From NCBI RefSeq assembly GCF_018449635.1, contig NZ_JAAVUV010000006.1:1-64000 (forward strand): a stretch of 64,000 nt of DNA, read 5' to 3'. The notes under the pieces are model-generated. The model did not search any database. It saw only the letters and a program-made list of their open reading frames with translations, and was not told the DNA's origin. Numbering within the stretch: the stretch's first letter is position 1; each line of letters begins with the position of its first letter. Shown here piece by piece: positions 36,355-45,473 of the stretch. The position numbers and the translations under genes are program-made. Source of the stretch: Caballeronia sp. dw_276. Its GTDB lineage: Bacteria; Pseudomonadota; Gammaproteobacteria; Burkholderiales; Burkholderiaceae.

Positions 36355-38607
36355 TTGCTTCGCACTTTGCATCGTTTTTCGGTTGTGGTTTCGCAGTTCG
36401 TGGTGGTGAGTGCGCTTGGCATGGCTGCGGCGGCTCCGGCATTTCCGGCGTACGTGGCGCCGCCCGCTGTGCTGCAGGCGCGCACATCCTGGATTGGCAA
36501 CACCTTTGGTTTCGGCGATGGCGTGTGGACGCAGATCAACATCACCGCGATCGCCGTGGCCCCGGACGGGCGCGTATTTACCAACGCGCCATGGGACGAA
36601 AGCGGCGCTGAAGTCAGCGTCTACAAGAACGGCAAGGTGCTCGGCGTGGCCGACGGCACGCACGGCTGGGGCCATTACGGCGGCAACGCCATTGCGATGA
36701 ACAAGCGTTACGTGTTTGTCGCGGTCGGTGTGGGCAATGAGCGCGGCGGCTTGTCGAAGCCGGGCGTATGGCCGCCAAAAGGCAAGCAGTGGTTTGGCGT
36801 GTCGCGCCGCGAGCTTGGCGACATGAAGCGGCCCGCCACGTTCCAGGCGAACCTCGCTGCCGACAAGGCCGACGGACACGCCCAGCTCGCGGCCGCGTTC
36901 CTGATGGTCAACGAGGCGCCGGACGAAAGACGTGGCGCGCCGAAGGTCGAGTTCAGGCAGGACGTCGGCGGTCTGGCCGCGACCGATGCCTTGTTGTACG
37001 TCGCGAATACATCGGCGAATCGGGTCGAGGTGTACGACGCCGAATCGATGCAGCAAAAGAGCAACTGGAGCGCGCCGCAACCGGGGCGTCTCGCGCTCGC
37101 CACGGACGGAACGCTGTGGGCGCTGGTCAACACGCAAGGTGCGAAGGCGCGCCTCGCGCACTACACGGCGACAGGCGCGGTGATAGACGATGCGCCGGCG
37201 CTCGTGGCCGGGATCGACGCGGTGGATATCACCGTCGATGCACAAGGACGCCTGCTGGTCGCCGACAACGGCCCATGTCAACAGGTGTTGATTTTCACGC
37301 GCGACGGCGGGACGGGAAAGTATCGCGAGACGGGGGCGCTGGGCGAGCGCGGTGGGATTTTTTCGGGCGTCGCAGGCAAGCCCGGACCGCAGCGTTTCAA
37401 CGGCCTGACTGGCGTGGGCGCGGATGCGGCGGGCAACATTTATGTATCGACGAACGGCATTGGCGTGCGCCAGGGCTCGACGGGCGCGGGGTTAGGCGCG
37501 ACGCTCGAAAGCTACGCGCCCGATGGCAAGCAGTTGTGGCAAGTGCAGGGTCTGCTGTTCGTGGATGGCGCGTGGATGGACCCGTCGCGGCCGAACAGCG
37601 TGTACACCGGCAACAAGCGCTTTGAGCTGGATTTATCGAAACCGGTGGGGCAGGAGTGGAAGTACGCGGGTTTCCTTTCGGGGCGTTTCAAGTATCCCGA
37701 GGATCCGAGTTTCAGCGTCGATGACTGGCCGGGCCAGCCGATCGCTCGCAAGCTCAATGGCCGGACGTTTTTGTACCTGACCGACATGTATGCGGATCAC
37801 CTGAAGATTTATCGCTTCGATGCAAAGCGTGACGGCGAACTGGCCATTCCTTCGGGGTACTTCGCAGGCCGCGAGCGCGGTGCCGGGAACATCCCGAACC
37901 GGCCGGCGGGCGGCGACTGGATCTGGCGCGACGACAACGGCAACGGTCGTTTCGAGCCCAACGAGTTCGAGTCGAACAATGGCTTGCTGCCCAACCCGGG
38001 CGGCTGGGGATGGTGGGTCGATACGAAGGGTGACATCTGGCACACGAGTGATTCGCGCGGTATCAATCGCTTCAAGTACGGCGGCGTGGATAAGGTCGGC
38101 AATCCGCTTTACTCGTACAACAACGCGCAGAACTATCCGATGCCGGCGCCTTTCAACGTGGTGAAGCGCGCGTTATATGAGGCCGATACGGACACGATGT
38201 ACTTGACGGGCTATACGGCGGACGAACCGTTTGATCGCGGGTACTGGAAGGAAGTGGGGCGACGCCTGGTGCGTTACGACCATTGGTCTTCGGAGACGCC
38301 GAAGCTGCGGTATTCGATTGCCTTGCCGTGGGATACGAAGAGCAAGCCGCTTGCTACCACGATTGGCGTGACGGTTGAGGGCAAGTATCTCTTTTCGATC
38401 GAGCCCGTTGGGATGGTTCATGTGTATGAGAAGGATACTGGGCGAGAGGTTGGCGTGATCAAGCCGGGGCCGGAAGTGGGCCGTGCGTCGGGGTGGGTCG
38501 ATGTGCCGAATGGGATTAGCGCGAGCCGGCAGGCTGATGGCGAGTACCTGATTTTTGTTGAAGAGGATGCGCGGGGGAAAGTGATGATGTACAGGTGGCG
38601 ACCGTAA
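36355..38607 (+). CDS. Secreted beta-propeller-like protein with EF-hand loop
   Basis: A 750-residue protein. A TTG start at 36355 with GGAG 8 nt upstream gives a clean signal peptide (LRTLHRFSVVVSQFVVVSAL, then AAAAPAFPA), so I prefer it to the TTG at 36268. The body has repeated blades of the NHL/SMP-30 kind (ITAIAVAPDGRVFTN, LALATDGTLWALVN, DITVDAQGRLLVADN, LTGVGADAAGNIYVS). An EF-hand/dockerin-like calcium loop lies at WRDDNGNGRFEPNE. It has no visible catalytic signature. Sitting between rmd and the flippase, it may act on or bind the polymer outside the cell. The bce-II locus has a predicted exported protein (BceP), but I cannot confirm identity. Confidence 0.75.
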   Translation: MLRTLHRFSVVVSQFVVVSALGMAAAAPAFPAYVAPPAVLQARTSWIGNTFGFGDGVWTQINITAIAVAPDGRVFTNAPWDESGAEVSVYKNGKVLGVADGTHGWGHYGGNAIAMNKRYVFVAVGVGNERGGLSKPGVWPPKGKQWFGVSRRELGDMKRPATFQANLAADKADGHAQLAAAFLMVNEAPDERRGAPKVEFRQDVGGLAATDALLYVANTSANRVEVYDAESMQQKSNWSAPQPGRLALATDGTLWALVNTQGAKARLAHYTATGAVIDDAPALVAGIDAVDITVDAQGRLLVADNGPCQQVLIFTRDGGTGKYRETGALGERGGIFSGVAGKPGPQRFNGLTGVGADAAGNIYVSTNGIGVRQGSTGAGLGATLESYAPDGKQLWQVQGLLFVDGAWMDPSRPNSVYTGNKRFELDLSKPVGQEWKYAGFLSGRFKYPEDPSFSVDDWPGQPIARKLNGRTFLYLTDMYADHLKIYRFDAKRDGELAIPSGYFAGRERGAGNIPNRPAGGDWIWRDDNGNGRFEPNEFESNNGLLPNPGGWGWWVDTKGDIWHTSDSRGINRFKYGGVDKVGNPLYSYNNAQNYPMPAPFNVVKRALYEADTDTMYLTGYTADEPFDRGYWKEVGRRLVRYDHWSSETPKLRYSIALPWDTKSKPLATTIGVTVEGKYLFSIEPVGMVHVYEKDTGREVGVIKPGPEVGRASGWVDVPNGISASRQADGEYLIFVEEDARGKVMMYRWRP

Positions 38608-38643
38608 GGGTCGCTAAGGGTAGGGAGTGTGCTGTTTGGGTTG

Positions 38644-39329
38644 GCGCGCGGTTTATGTTGGTTGTTTTCTTTAGCACTGTTAGCCACTGTCCGTGGCGGG
38701 ACTTCATTTCTTTTTCCAACGGCGAAAAAGAAACGAAGCAAAGAAAACGCCTCTCAAACGAGGGCACATAAGTGTCCCCAGCGTGCAGTGACAACTATTT
38801 GATACCCCAAAAGCACGCCCAGCGAATAACACCGAACAGCTGAAACCCTCCCCCTCCGTTCACAGATACCCACACGCTTCGCCACCAGTGTGGGAATCCG
38901 TTAATACGGAAACCTGGCCCACGCATAACAACGGAATAGCCCATAACTGGTTCAAGCATCTTGAACCCAAAGCCTCGGCACCGGCACGGCCGACCCTTCG
39001 GTTTGGGCGCTCGTGCGCGCAGCGCGGAAGCCTGGTTAATGGATTCCCACACTGGTGGCGAAGCGTGTGGGTATCCGTGTTCGGAGGGCGAGGGTTTCAG
39101 CGGGACGTGGTTATAGCGGCAGCCGTTCTTTTGGAGTACCAAGCAGATGTCATTGCACGCTCGGGACACTTATGTGCCGATTGTGGAAAGGCGTTTTCTT
39201 TGCTTCGTTTCTTTTTCGCCGTTGGAAAAAGAAATGAAGTCCCGCCACGGACAGTGGCTAATAGTGCAAAAAAAATCAGCTAGAAACGAACGCGCGAAGA
39301 CCTAAAAAGCAGCAACCCGGCATCAACCC
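38644..39329. repeat. ~700-bp palindromic repeat element, copy 2
   Basis: Same architecture as copy 1: outer arms (TTAGCCACTGTCCGTGGCGG at left, its inverse near 39240) and the nested pair around CCCACACGCTTCGCCACCAG (~38870) with its inverse (~39047). The left arm is slightly shorter than in copy 1. Arms share KETKQRK-like frames with copy 1 only because of the repeat. It lies between the secreted protein gene and the flippase, so the two copies bracket 33.5-38.6 kb. Confidence 0.85.
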
Positions 39330-39372
39330 AATACCCCCCTAAACCCCAAGTGCCAACGACCCGCCCCCCCTG

Positions 39373-40866
39373 ATGGAAAAATCGTTAATCAAAAACATGG
39401 CGATCAACTTCTCGGGACTGGTGCTACCCACCTTTGTCTCCCTGATCACCGTACCCGCCTATATCCATCTCGTAGGCGTCGAACGCTATGGCGTCATCAG
39501 CCTGGTCTGGACGCTGATCGGCTACTTCGGCATTCTCGATCTCGGCATGGGCATGGCCGCGCAGCACCAGATATCGAAAGCACACGCAGCGAACGATCCC
39601 GAAGCGCGATCACAGGTGTTCTGGAGCGCAATCTGGCTCAACCTGGGCACAGGAATCATCGGCGGGGCGCTGATCTATTTCGGCGCCTTCGCCTATACCG
39701 CCTACGTCGCGCATACGTCGCCCGACATGCAGCGCGAGGTCTACCACGCGCTTCCGTGGCTCGCGCTCGCCATCCCCATCGCAAACGTTTCATGGGTCTG
39801 CGCGGGCGCAATCAACGGCGTCGAACGCTTCGGCATCTACAACACGAACCAGACAATCGGCACGTTCCTTTTTCAACTGTTACCGCTCGCCGCTGCATGG
39901 AAGATCGCGCCGAACCTGCAAACGGTACTCGCCGCAGCCGTCGTCGCGCGCGTTATCGCGGTCGTGCTGCTCGCGCGCGCAAGCATCAAGGTGCTCGATC
40001 TCAAACGCATCGAGTGGCCGCAACTCGGCGTTGCCAGCGGCCTGTTCAAATTCGGCGGATGGATGCTGGTTGCGACGATCTCCAGCATGATCACGGATTC
40101 GCTCGATCGCATTCTTCTCGGCGCGAATCTCGGCGCGCGTTTCGTCACGTATTACACCGTGCCGCAGAACCTCGTCACGCGTCTGAACATGCTGCCGAAC
40201 TCGCTCGTGCGGACGCTGTTTCCTCGTCTCTCCGCAATCAAGCGCGATCACGCCGATGCAATGGTCCGCCAGTCGCTGGAGTTCCTCAACGGCGTGTTCA
40301 CGCCCATCGCGCTCTTCGTGATGCTGGTGCTTGCGCCATTTCTGCACCTCTGGGTCGGGCAGGAAATCGCCATTGCGAGCGCACCCGTCGGGCGCATTCT
40401 GATCATCGGCGTATGGCTCGTCGGGCAGGCGAGCGTCGCGCGCATCATGATTCAGTCGCAGATCAATCCCGCTACGGCCGCGCGTATCGGCCTCGTGCAA
40501 CTGCCGTTCTTCGTGACGGCACTGTGGTTCGGTATCGCGCACTTTGGTCCTATCGGCGCGGCGAGTGTGGTCGTGCTGCGTTCGCTGGTCGACTACGCCC
40601 TCTTGCTCTGGATCTCACGCGTCAACGCCCGGCCGATCGCCGCCGACATGCTCCTGCATCTCGCGTTTCTTGTCGCGGGGTTAGGCGCCGCTTATCTCAT
40701 CGATCCAATCGAATACCCATTGCAGTCGGTCGCAGCGGCGTTTGTTATCGCCGGCCTGAACGCCGGCTGTTCCCTGTTGACGCGGCCTGCGTTGCGCTCC
40801 ATGGCGCGCAGCTTTGTTCGCGAGTTGAGTGCGCGTCTGAAACGACGCGCGAAATCCACGGTTTAA
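39373..40866 (+). CDS. bceQ: Lipid-linked repeat-unit flippase (Wzx-like, MOP superfamily)
   Basis: A 497-residue membrane protein with about 12-14 hydrophobic helices. MAINFSGLVLPTFVSLITVP begins the polysaccharide-transport domain, and GLFKFGGWMLVATISSMIT and DSLDRILLGANLG are typical internal signatures of MOP-family exporters. It would flip the undecaprenyl-linked repeat unit to the periplasm for the polymerase. The start has a poor RBS, and transcription may begin in or after the repeat element just upstream. It is followed by the two-domain glycosyltransferase after 15 bp. Confidence 0.88.
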   Translation: MEKSLIKNMAINFSGLVLPTFVSLITVPAYIHLVGVERYGVISLVWTLIGYFGILDLGMGMAAQHQISKAHAANDPEARSQVFWSAIWLNLGTGIIGGALIYFGAFAYTAYVAHTSPDMQREVYHALPWLALAIPIANVSWVCAGAINGVERFGIYNTNQTIGTFLFQLLPLAAAWKIAPNLQTVLAAAVVARVIAVVLLARASIKVLDLKRIEWPQLGVASGLFKFGGWMLVATISSMITDSLDRILLGANLGARFVTYYTVPQNLVTRLNMLPNSLVRTLFPRLSAIKRDHADAMVRQSLEFLNGVFTPIALFVMLVLAPFLHLWVGQEIAIASAPVGRILIIGVWLVGQASVARIMIQSQINPATAARIGLVQLPFFVTALWFGIAHFGPIGAASVVVLRSLVDYALLLWISRVNARPIAADMLLHLAFLVAGLGAAYLIDPIEYPLQSVAAAFVIAGLNAGCSLLTRPALRSMARSFVRELSARLKRRAKSTV

Positions 40867-40881
40867 GGCGAGGAGTGGCCC

Positions 40882-43389
40882 ATGAGAGATGACCTCGATG
40901 ATGTGCTCATCGACCCGGTTCAGGACCGCACTGACCGTACTGATGTGAACCCGCCTTCCGTGATGGACGCGCCGCCCAAGCATCGTGCGCGCGTTGCAAA
41001 GCGGGTGCCGCGGGTGGCGATCGTGCATGACTGGCTCGTGGCTTTTGCGGGTGCCGAGAAGGTGCTCGAGCAGATCCTTATCTGCTTTCCGGAAGCCGAT
41101 CTGTTCAGCGTGGTCGACTTCATGGAAGAGCGTGCGTGGATGCGCGGCAAGAAAGTGACCACGTCGTTCATTCAGAAATTGCCGCAAGCGAAAAAGCGCT
41201 ACAGATCGTACTTGCCGTTGATGCCGCTTGCCATCGAACAGATCGATGTTTCTGGCTACGACCTCGTGATTTCGAGCAGCCATGCGGTCGCGAAAGGCAT
41301 CCTCACAGGTCCCGATCAGGTCCATGTGAGCTACGTGCATTCGCCTATTCGATACGCATGGGATCTGCAGCACCAGTACCTGCAGCAATCGAATCTCACC
41401 GTCGGCATGAAGTCGATGCTCGCGCGCCTCGTGCTGCACTACATGCGCAACTGGGACATCCGGACCTCGAATTCGGTGGATCATTTCATTGCGAATTCGG
41501 AGTTCATCTCGCGGCGAATCAACAAGGTGTATCACCGCGATTCGCATGTGATCTTCCCGCCTGTCGATGTAGACGCATTCCAGCTCTGCGAAGTGAAAGA
41601 GGACTTCTATCTGACGGCATCGCGCATGGTGCCGTACAAGAAGATCGATCTGATTGTCGAGGCGTTCGCGAAGATGCCCGAGCGCAAACTGGTGGTGATC
41701 GGCGATGGTCCCGACATGCGCAAGATCCGCGAGAAGGCGACCGCGAACATCGAGATCATGGGGTATCAGCCGTTTTCGGTTCTGCAGGACAACATGCGTC
41801 GCGCGAAGGCCTTCGTGTTCGCGGCCGAAGAAGATTTCGGCATCTCGGTGGTCGAGGCGCAAGCGTGCGGAACGCCGGTGATTGCGTACGGCAAGGGCGG
41901 CGCGCTGGAAACCGTGCTCGACAGTTCGAACGCGTGCCCAACAGGTCTCTTCTTCGATGAACAGACGACCGAATCGATCATCGACGCCGTGGAGGGCTTC
42001 GAGCTCGGCGCGGTGAAGATCGAAGCCGCAGATTGCCGCGCGAATGCCGAGCGTTTTTCGGTGAGGCATTTCCGCGAAAACCTGCGCGGCTACGTACAAA
42101 GCGTCGCGCCGCAATTCACGCTGCCGCCGCCGGCGTTGCCGCCCGTGCCGCTCGTGCGCAAGGTCAAGACGACCACGCCGAAGCAGGATGAAGACAACGA
42201 AGCCGCCGACGGCATGCGCGTACTCGCCGTCGATCAAAGCGGGGTGCTGGGCGGTGCGGAGCTCTCGCTGCTCGAAGTCATGAAGAACATGCGCGGCAAC
42301 AACGAAACGGTTCTCTTCGATGACGGTCCGTTCCGCATTGCGCTGGAAGCGGTCGGCATCAAGGTCGACGTGCTCGATGGCGCGGCGCTCGGCGCCGTCA
42401 GCAAGGACAGCGGCATGAAACGGCCGAGCGCCGGCATGATCGGCGGCGTCATGGGGCTCGTGCGCGGCACGCTCGAAAAATCACGCAACTCGGATGTGAT
42501 CTACGTGAACACGCAACGCGCGATGGTCGTCGGCGCCATCGCAGGCCTGATTTCGCGGCGTCCCGTGGTGTGGCATCTGCGCGATATCGTCAGCCCCGAG
42601 CATTTCGGCAAGACGCAGCTCACCATCATCAAGTGGTGCACGAAGCTGATGCTGGAACGCGTGATCGCGAATTCGACGGCATCGGCCGTTGCGCTGACTG
42701 CGTTGACGCGGATGAAGGAAGAACGACTGGATGTGGTGTTCAACGGGATTTCCGCCGAGCCGTTCACGGAGCTCGAAGCGGTCGAGCAGCACGAACTGCG
42801 TGCGCGGTTCGGCTTGCCGCTCGACGCGTTTCTTGTTGGATCGTTCAGCCGGCTCGCGCGCTGGAAAGGCCAACACGTGTTGCTCGAAGCGCTGCTTGAG
42901 GCGCCGGATATGCACGCCGTTCTGGTTGGCGCGGCGCTCTTCGGCGAAGACGCTTACGAGGCCGAGTTGAGGGCCTACGTGCTCGAGCATGGGCTTGGCG
43001 ATCGCGTGCATTTTCTGGGGTTCCAGCATGACATCGCGGCGTGCATGAAAGCGGTGGATGTCATCGCGCACACGTCCATCAGCCCGGAGCCGTTTGGCCG
43101 CGTGATCATCGAAGGCATGCTGGCAAAGCGACCGGTGGTGGCGGCGCGTGCCGGCGGCGTGGTGGATATCGTGACGAACCGCGAGAACGGCATTCTCTGC
43201 ACGCCGGGTGATGTGTCGGAGCTGGCGGGCGTGCTTGGCGAACTTTCCGCCGACGCAGACCTGCGCAGCCGCTTGGTGGAGCAAGGTTATGCAAATGCGA
43301 TCAACCGTTTTGGCACGGAACGGTACGTGGAAAGCGTGCAGAAGATCTTGTCGGACGTCGCGGGGAAAGGGAGATCCAAGCGGGGGTAA
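40882..43389 (+). CDS. bceR: Two-domain GT4 glycosyltransferase
   Basis: An 835-residue protein with two complete GT4 units. Unit 1 (residues ~35-405) has AIVHDWLVAFAGAEKVLEQIL, YLTASRMVPYKKIDLIVEAF and AAEEDFGISVVEAQACGTPV. Unit 2 (residues ~435-830) has VDQSGVLGGAELSLLEVM, LVGSFSRLARWKGQHVLLEA and SPEPFGRVIIEGMLAKRPVV. Both keep EX7E-type glutamates, so both may be active and add two residues in succession. GGAG precedes the ATG. It follows the flippase gene directly, as bceR does in bce-II. Confidence 0.88.
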   Translation: MRDDLDDVLIDPVQDRTDRTDVNPPSVMDAPPKHRARVAKRVPRVAIVHDWLVAFAGAEKVLEQILICFPEADLFSVVDFMEERAWMRGKKVTTSFIQKLPQAKKRYRSYLPLMPLAIEQIDVSGYDLVISSSHAVAKGILTGPDQVHVSYVHSPIRYAWDLQHQYLQQSNLTVGMKSMLARLVLHYMRNWDIRTSNSVDHFIANSEFISRRINKVYHRDSHVIFPPVDVDAFQLCEVKEDFYLTASRMVPYKKIDLIVEAFAKMPERKLVVIGDGPDMRKIREKATANIEIMGYQPFSVLQDNMRRAKAFVFAAEEDFGISVVEAQACGTPVIAYGKGGALETVLDSSNACPTGLFFDEQTTESIIDAVEGFELGAVKIEAADCRANAERFSVRHFRENLRGYVQSVAPQFTLPPPALPPVPLVRKVKTTTPKQDEDNEAADGMRVLAVDQSGVLGGAELSLLEVMKNMRGNNETVLFDDGPFRIALEAVGIKVDVLDGAALGAVSKDSGMKRPSAGMIGGVMGLVRGTLEKSRNSDVIYVNTQRAMVVGAIAGLISRRPVVWHLRDIVSPEHFGKTQLTIIKWCTKLMLERVIANSTASAVALTALTRMKEERLDVVFNGISAEPFTELEAVEQHELRARFGLPLDAFLVGSFSRLARWKGQHVLLEALLEAPDMHAVLVGAALFGEDAYEAELRAYVLEHGLGDRVHFLGFQHDIAACMKAVDVIAHTSISPEPFGRVIIEGMLAKRPVVAARAGGVVDIVTNRENGILCTPGDVSELAGVLGELSADADLRSRLVEQGYANAINRFGTERYVESVQKILSDVAGKGRSKRG

Positions 43390-43428
43390 GTGGCCTGCGA
43401 AAAAACGAGACGGAAGCGGTAGCGTCGA

Positions 43429-44334
43429 TCAGCGATGGCTGTCCCCAAAGGCCTCGATCATCCGGTCGATAAAACATCGCAGTTTTGAGGTCATTCGCCG
43501 GTCAGCCGCGTATAGCAGATGCATGGGGCGGACGGGTCCGTCGAAATCGGGCAGCACCCGCACTAGCCGGCCGGCCGCCAGATCCTCAGCCACGGCATGC
43601 TCGGACCCCAGCACAATGCCGAATCCATCAAGGGCAGCGCTGTGAATGGCTCCCCAATCGTTGATGAGCAGGCGGCTGCCAACTGTCGCTTCGATATCGC
43701 GGCCGCCTTTATGGAAGCGCCATTGCCGGTTGAGGTCCGCTGGCCAGGGGGCAAAACCCACACATTCATGGTCGGCCAGATCCGCCGGTTTCAGCGGTGT
43801 TCCATGCTCGCTGAGATAGGCCGGCGACGCACAAGTGACCAGACGGTATGGCTTTAACGGACGCGCTACCAGCGCCAGGTTTTCACCGATCGGCCCGATT
43901 CGCACGATAGCCTCATAGCCTTCCTCGATGGGGTCCACGAGCCGGTCTGATAGCGTCAGTTCCAGTTCCACCTCCGGAAAATCGCGCAAGAAGCGCGTCA
44001 CCATCGGCATCAGGCCATGGCGACCAAAGGTCACCGGCGCGTTGATGCGCAACCGGCCTTGCGGCCTGAGCTGAACCGCCTGAGCCAGGGCATCGGCGGC
44101 GTTCACTTCCGCCAGCACGGTCTGGCACCGTTCCAGATAGGCGCGCCCAAACTCAGTCAGACTCTGCTTGCGGGTCGTACGATTCAGCAAACGCGTCGCA
44201 AGGTGCCGTTCCAGCGCGGCAATATGCTTGGCGACCATTTGCGGCGACATGCCGAGTTTGTCAGCTGCTGCGGCGAATGACCCGGTCTGGGCCGCCTGCA
44301 CAAACACCGCCATGCTGGTGAGTCGATCGAGCAT
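43429..44334 (-). CDS. LysR-family transcriptional regulator
   Basis: A 301-residue LysR regulator with FVQAAQTGSFAAAADKLGM and VAKHIAALERHLATRLLNR in the DNA-binding domain, and YEAIVRIGPIGENLALVAR and CASPAYLSEHG in the effector domain. The ATG at 44334 is taken; the TTG at 44340 is an alternative. It is divergent from a YciI/NIPSNAP gene pair and probably controls it. This cassette is unrelated to polysaccharide synthesis and interrupts the bce-II order. Confidence 0.88.
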   Translation of the reverse strand: MLDRLTSMAVFVQAAQTGSFAAAADKLGMSPQMVAKHIAALERHLATRLLNRTTRKQSLTEFGRAYLERCQTVLAEVNAADALAQAVQLRPQGRLRINAPVTFGRHGLMPMVTRFLRDFPEVELELTLSDRLVDPIEEGYEAIVRIGPIGENLALVARPLKPYRLVTCASPAYLSEHGTPLKPADLADHECVGFAPWPADLNRQWRFHKGGRDIEATVGSRLLINDWGAIHSAALDGFGIVLGSEHAVAEDLAAGRLVRVLPDFDGPVRPMHLLYAADRRMTSKLRCFIDRMIEAFGDSHR

Positions 44335-44464
44335 TGACAACTCTTGGTTACTAAAGCGGAAACTGTACGCTCATTTATCAACCGCCATTAGGCGACTATC
44401 GTAGGCAGATCGACCCGCACATCTGTTCGGGGCGCATAGCACGACCTTCAAAGGAACCGACGAT

Positions 44465-44791
44465 ATGCCTATATACATAGTCCGGATGGAACATCCAGAC
44501 GGCGACCTCTGGAACAAACATGTTCTCGAGCATGTCCTGTATCTCAAGGGCTTGATCGCCCAGGGCAGACTGCTGGCTTCGGGCCCCTTGAAGGGAACGC
44601 CATTGCGCGCGGGGTTCCTGATCATGCGGGCCGAGGACCGCCAGGAAGTCGAAGCGATGGTCGAAGGCGATCCGTTTTCCCGGGAAGACCTGATCTGCGG
44701 GCTTGGTATCGAAGAGTGGGATCCGCTCTTCGGCATGCTGGCCGATCAATCCAGCAAGCAACCGCCGGCGGAGCTGGCATCGTTGTTCTGA
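44465..44791 (+). CDS. YciI-family protein
   Basis: A 108-residue protein with the YciI fold: MPIYIVRMEHPDGDLWNKHV at the start, LEHVLYLKGLIAQGRLLASG containing the conserved His region, and VEGDPFSREDLICGLGIEEW at the end. AGGAA precedes the ATG. YciI-like proteins are small dimeric alpha/beta proteins. Some act as dehalogenases or cleave small aromatic compounds, but the substrate here is unknown. It is likely co-transcribed with the next gene. Confidence 0.82.
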   Translation: MPIYIVRMEHPDGDLWNKHVLEHVLYLKGLIAQGRLLASGPLKGTPLRAGFLIMRAEDRQEVEAMVEGDPFSREDLICGLGIEEWDPLFGMLADQSSKQPPAELASLF

Positions 44792-44835
44792 CTTGGCCAC
44801 GCTGTTCGCGCATGCTTTACCGCTGCAAGGAAAAC

Positions 44836-45447
44836 ATGATGCTTTATGAATTGACTACGATCTCCAGCCCGCCGCTGGAGCAAACCGCCGTTTCTACCGG
44901 CGCGCACAACTGGGTTCTGGATGGGGAGGGGCGGCTCTTGGGCGCCTGGCGCACGGAGATCGGTGAACTCTTTCAGATCAAACTGCTGCGCGGCTTCGAG
45001 ACCGCCGAAGCGCTCGAAAGAGAGCGGCTGCGCGCGCTCATGAGCGTCCGTCCATTCGGTATCGATGATCCATCCAGCCGACTGAGCATGGAGCGGTATG
45101 CGCGCTTTCCTTTTCTACCCGACGTCGAGCAGCTGGCATTCGGGAGATTCTATGAATTCCGGACTTACCATCTGAAGCCGGGCGGCTTGCCACCTACCTT
45201 GGAGGGATGGGAGCACGCCATTGGTCCCGCTCGCGACTATACCCGGCATCTGGTGATCAATATGTATGCGCTGGATGGTCTGCCCCGCATCACCCACATC
45301 TGGGGGTTTTCCAGCCTGGAGGAACGCGCTGCGCTACGTGCACGTCATTACGCCGACGGCTCGTGGCCACCGAAAGGCGGCCCGCAACAGATTGCGAGGG
45401 CGACATCGACGATCTGCATTCCGGAAGAGTATTCGCCGCTTCGCTGA
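44836..45447 (+). CDS. NIPSNAP-family protein
   Basis: A 203-residue protein with two ferredoxin-like halves, one starting at MLYELTTISSPP and the other at FYEFRTYHLKPGGLPPTLEGW. The latter is the NIPSNAP signature. AAGGA precedes the ATG at 44836; the frame extends upstream across the YciI gene but without a good start. The family is linked to small-molecule metabolism and has no settled function. It forms a probable operon with YciI under the divergent LysR. Confidence 0.75.
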   Translation: MMLYELTTISSPPLEQTAVSTGAHNWVLDGEGRLLGAWRTEIGELFQIKLLRGFETAEALERERLRALMSVRPFGIDDPSSRLSMERYARFPFLPDVEQLAFGRFYEFRTYHLKPGGLPPTLEGWEHAIGPARDYTRHLVINMYALDGLPRITHIWGFSSLEERAALRARHYADGSWPPKGGPQQIARATSTICIPEEYSPLR

Positions 45448-45473
45448 GTTGAAGCGCTGCTACTCGGAGCGCC

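Noticed and set aside
38795..39283. Hypothetical proteins encoded by the palindromic repeat (also 32997-33352 in copy 1)
   Set aside because: Open frames appear on both strands of both copies because the DNA is palindromic; no RBS and no sign of coding beyond the repeat.
40681..42237. 518-codon minus-strand frame opposite the flippase and bceR genes
   Set aside because: No RBS or domain, overlapped by two well-supported genes on the plus strand.
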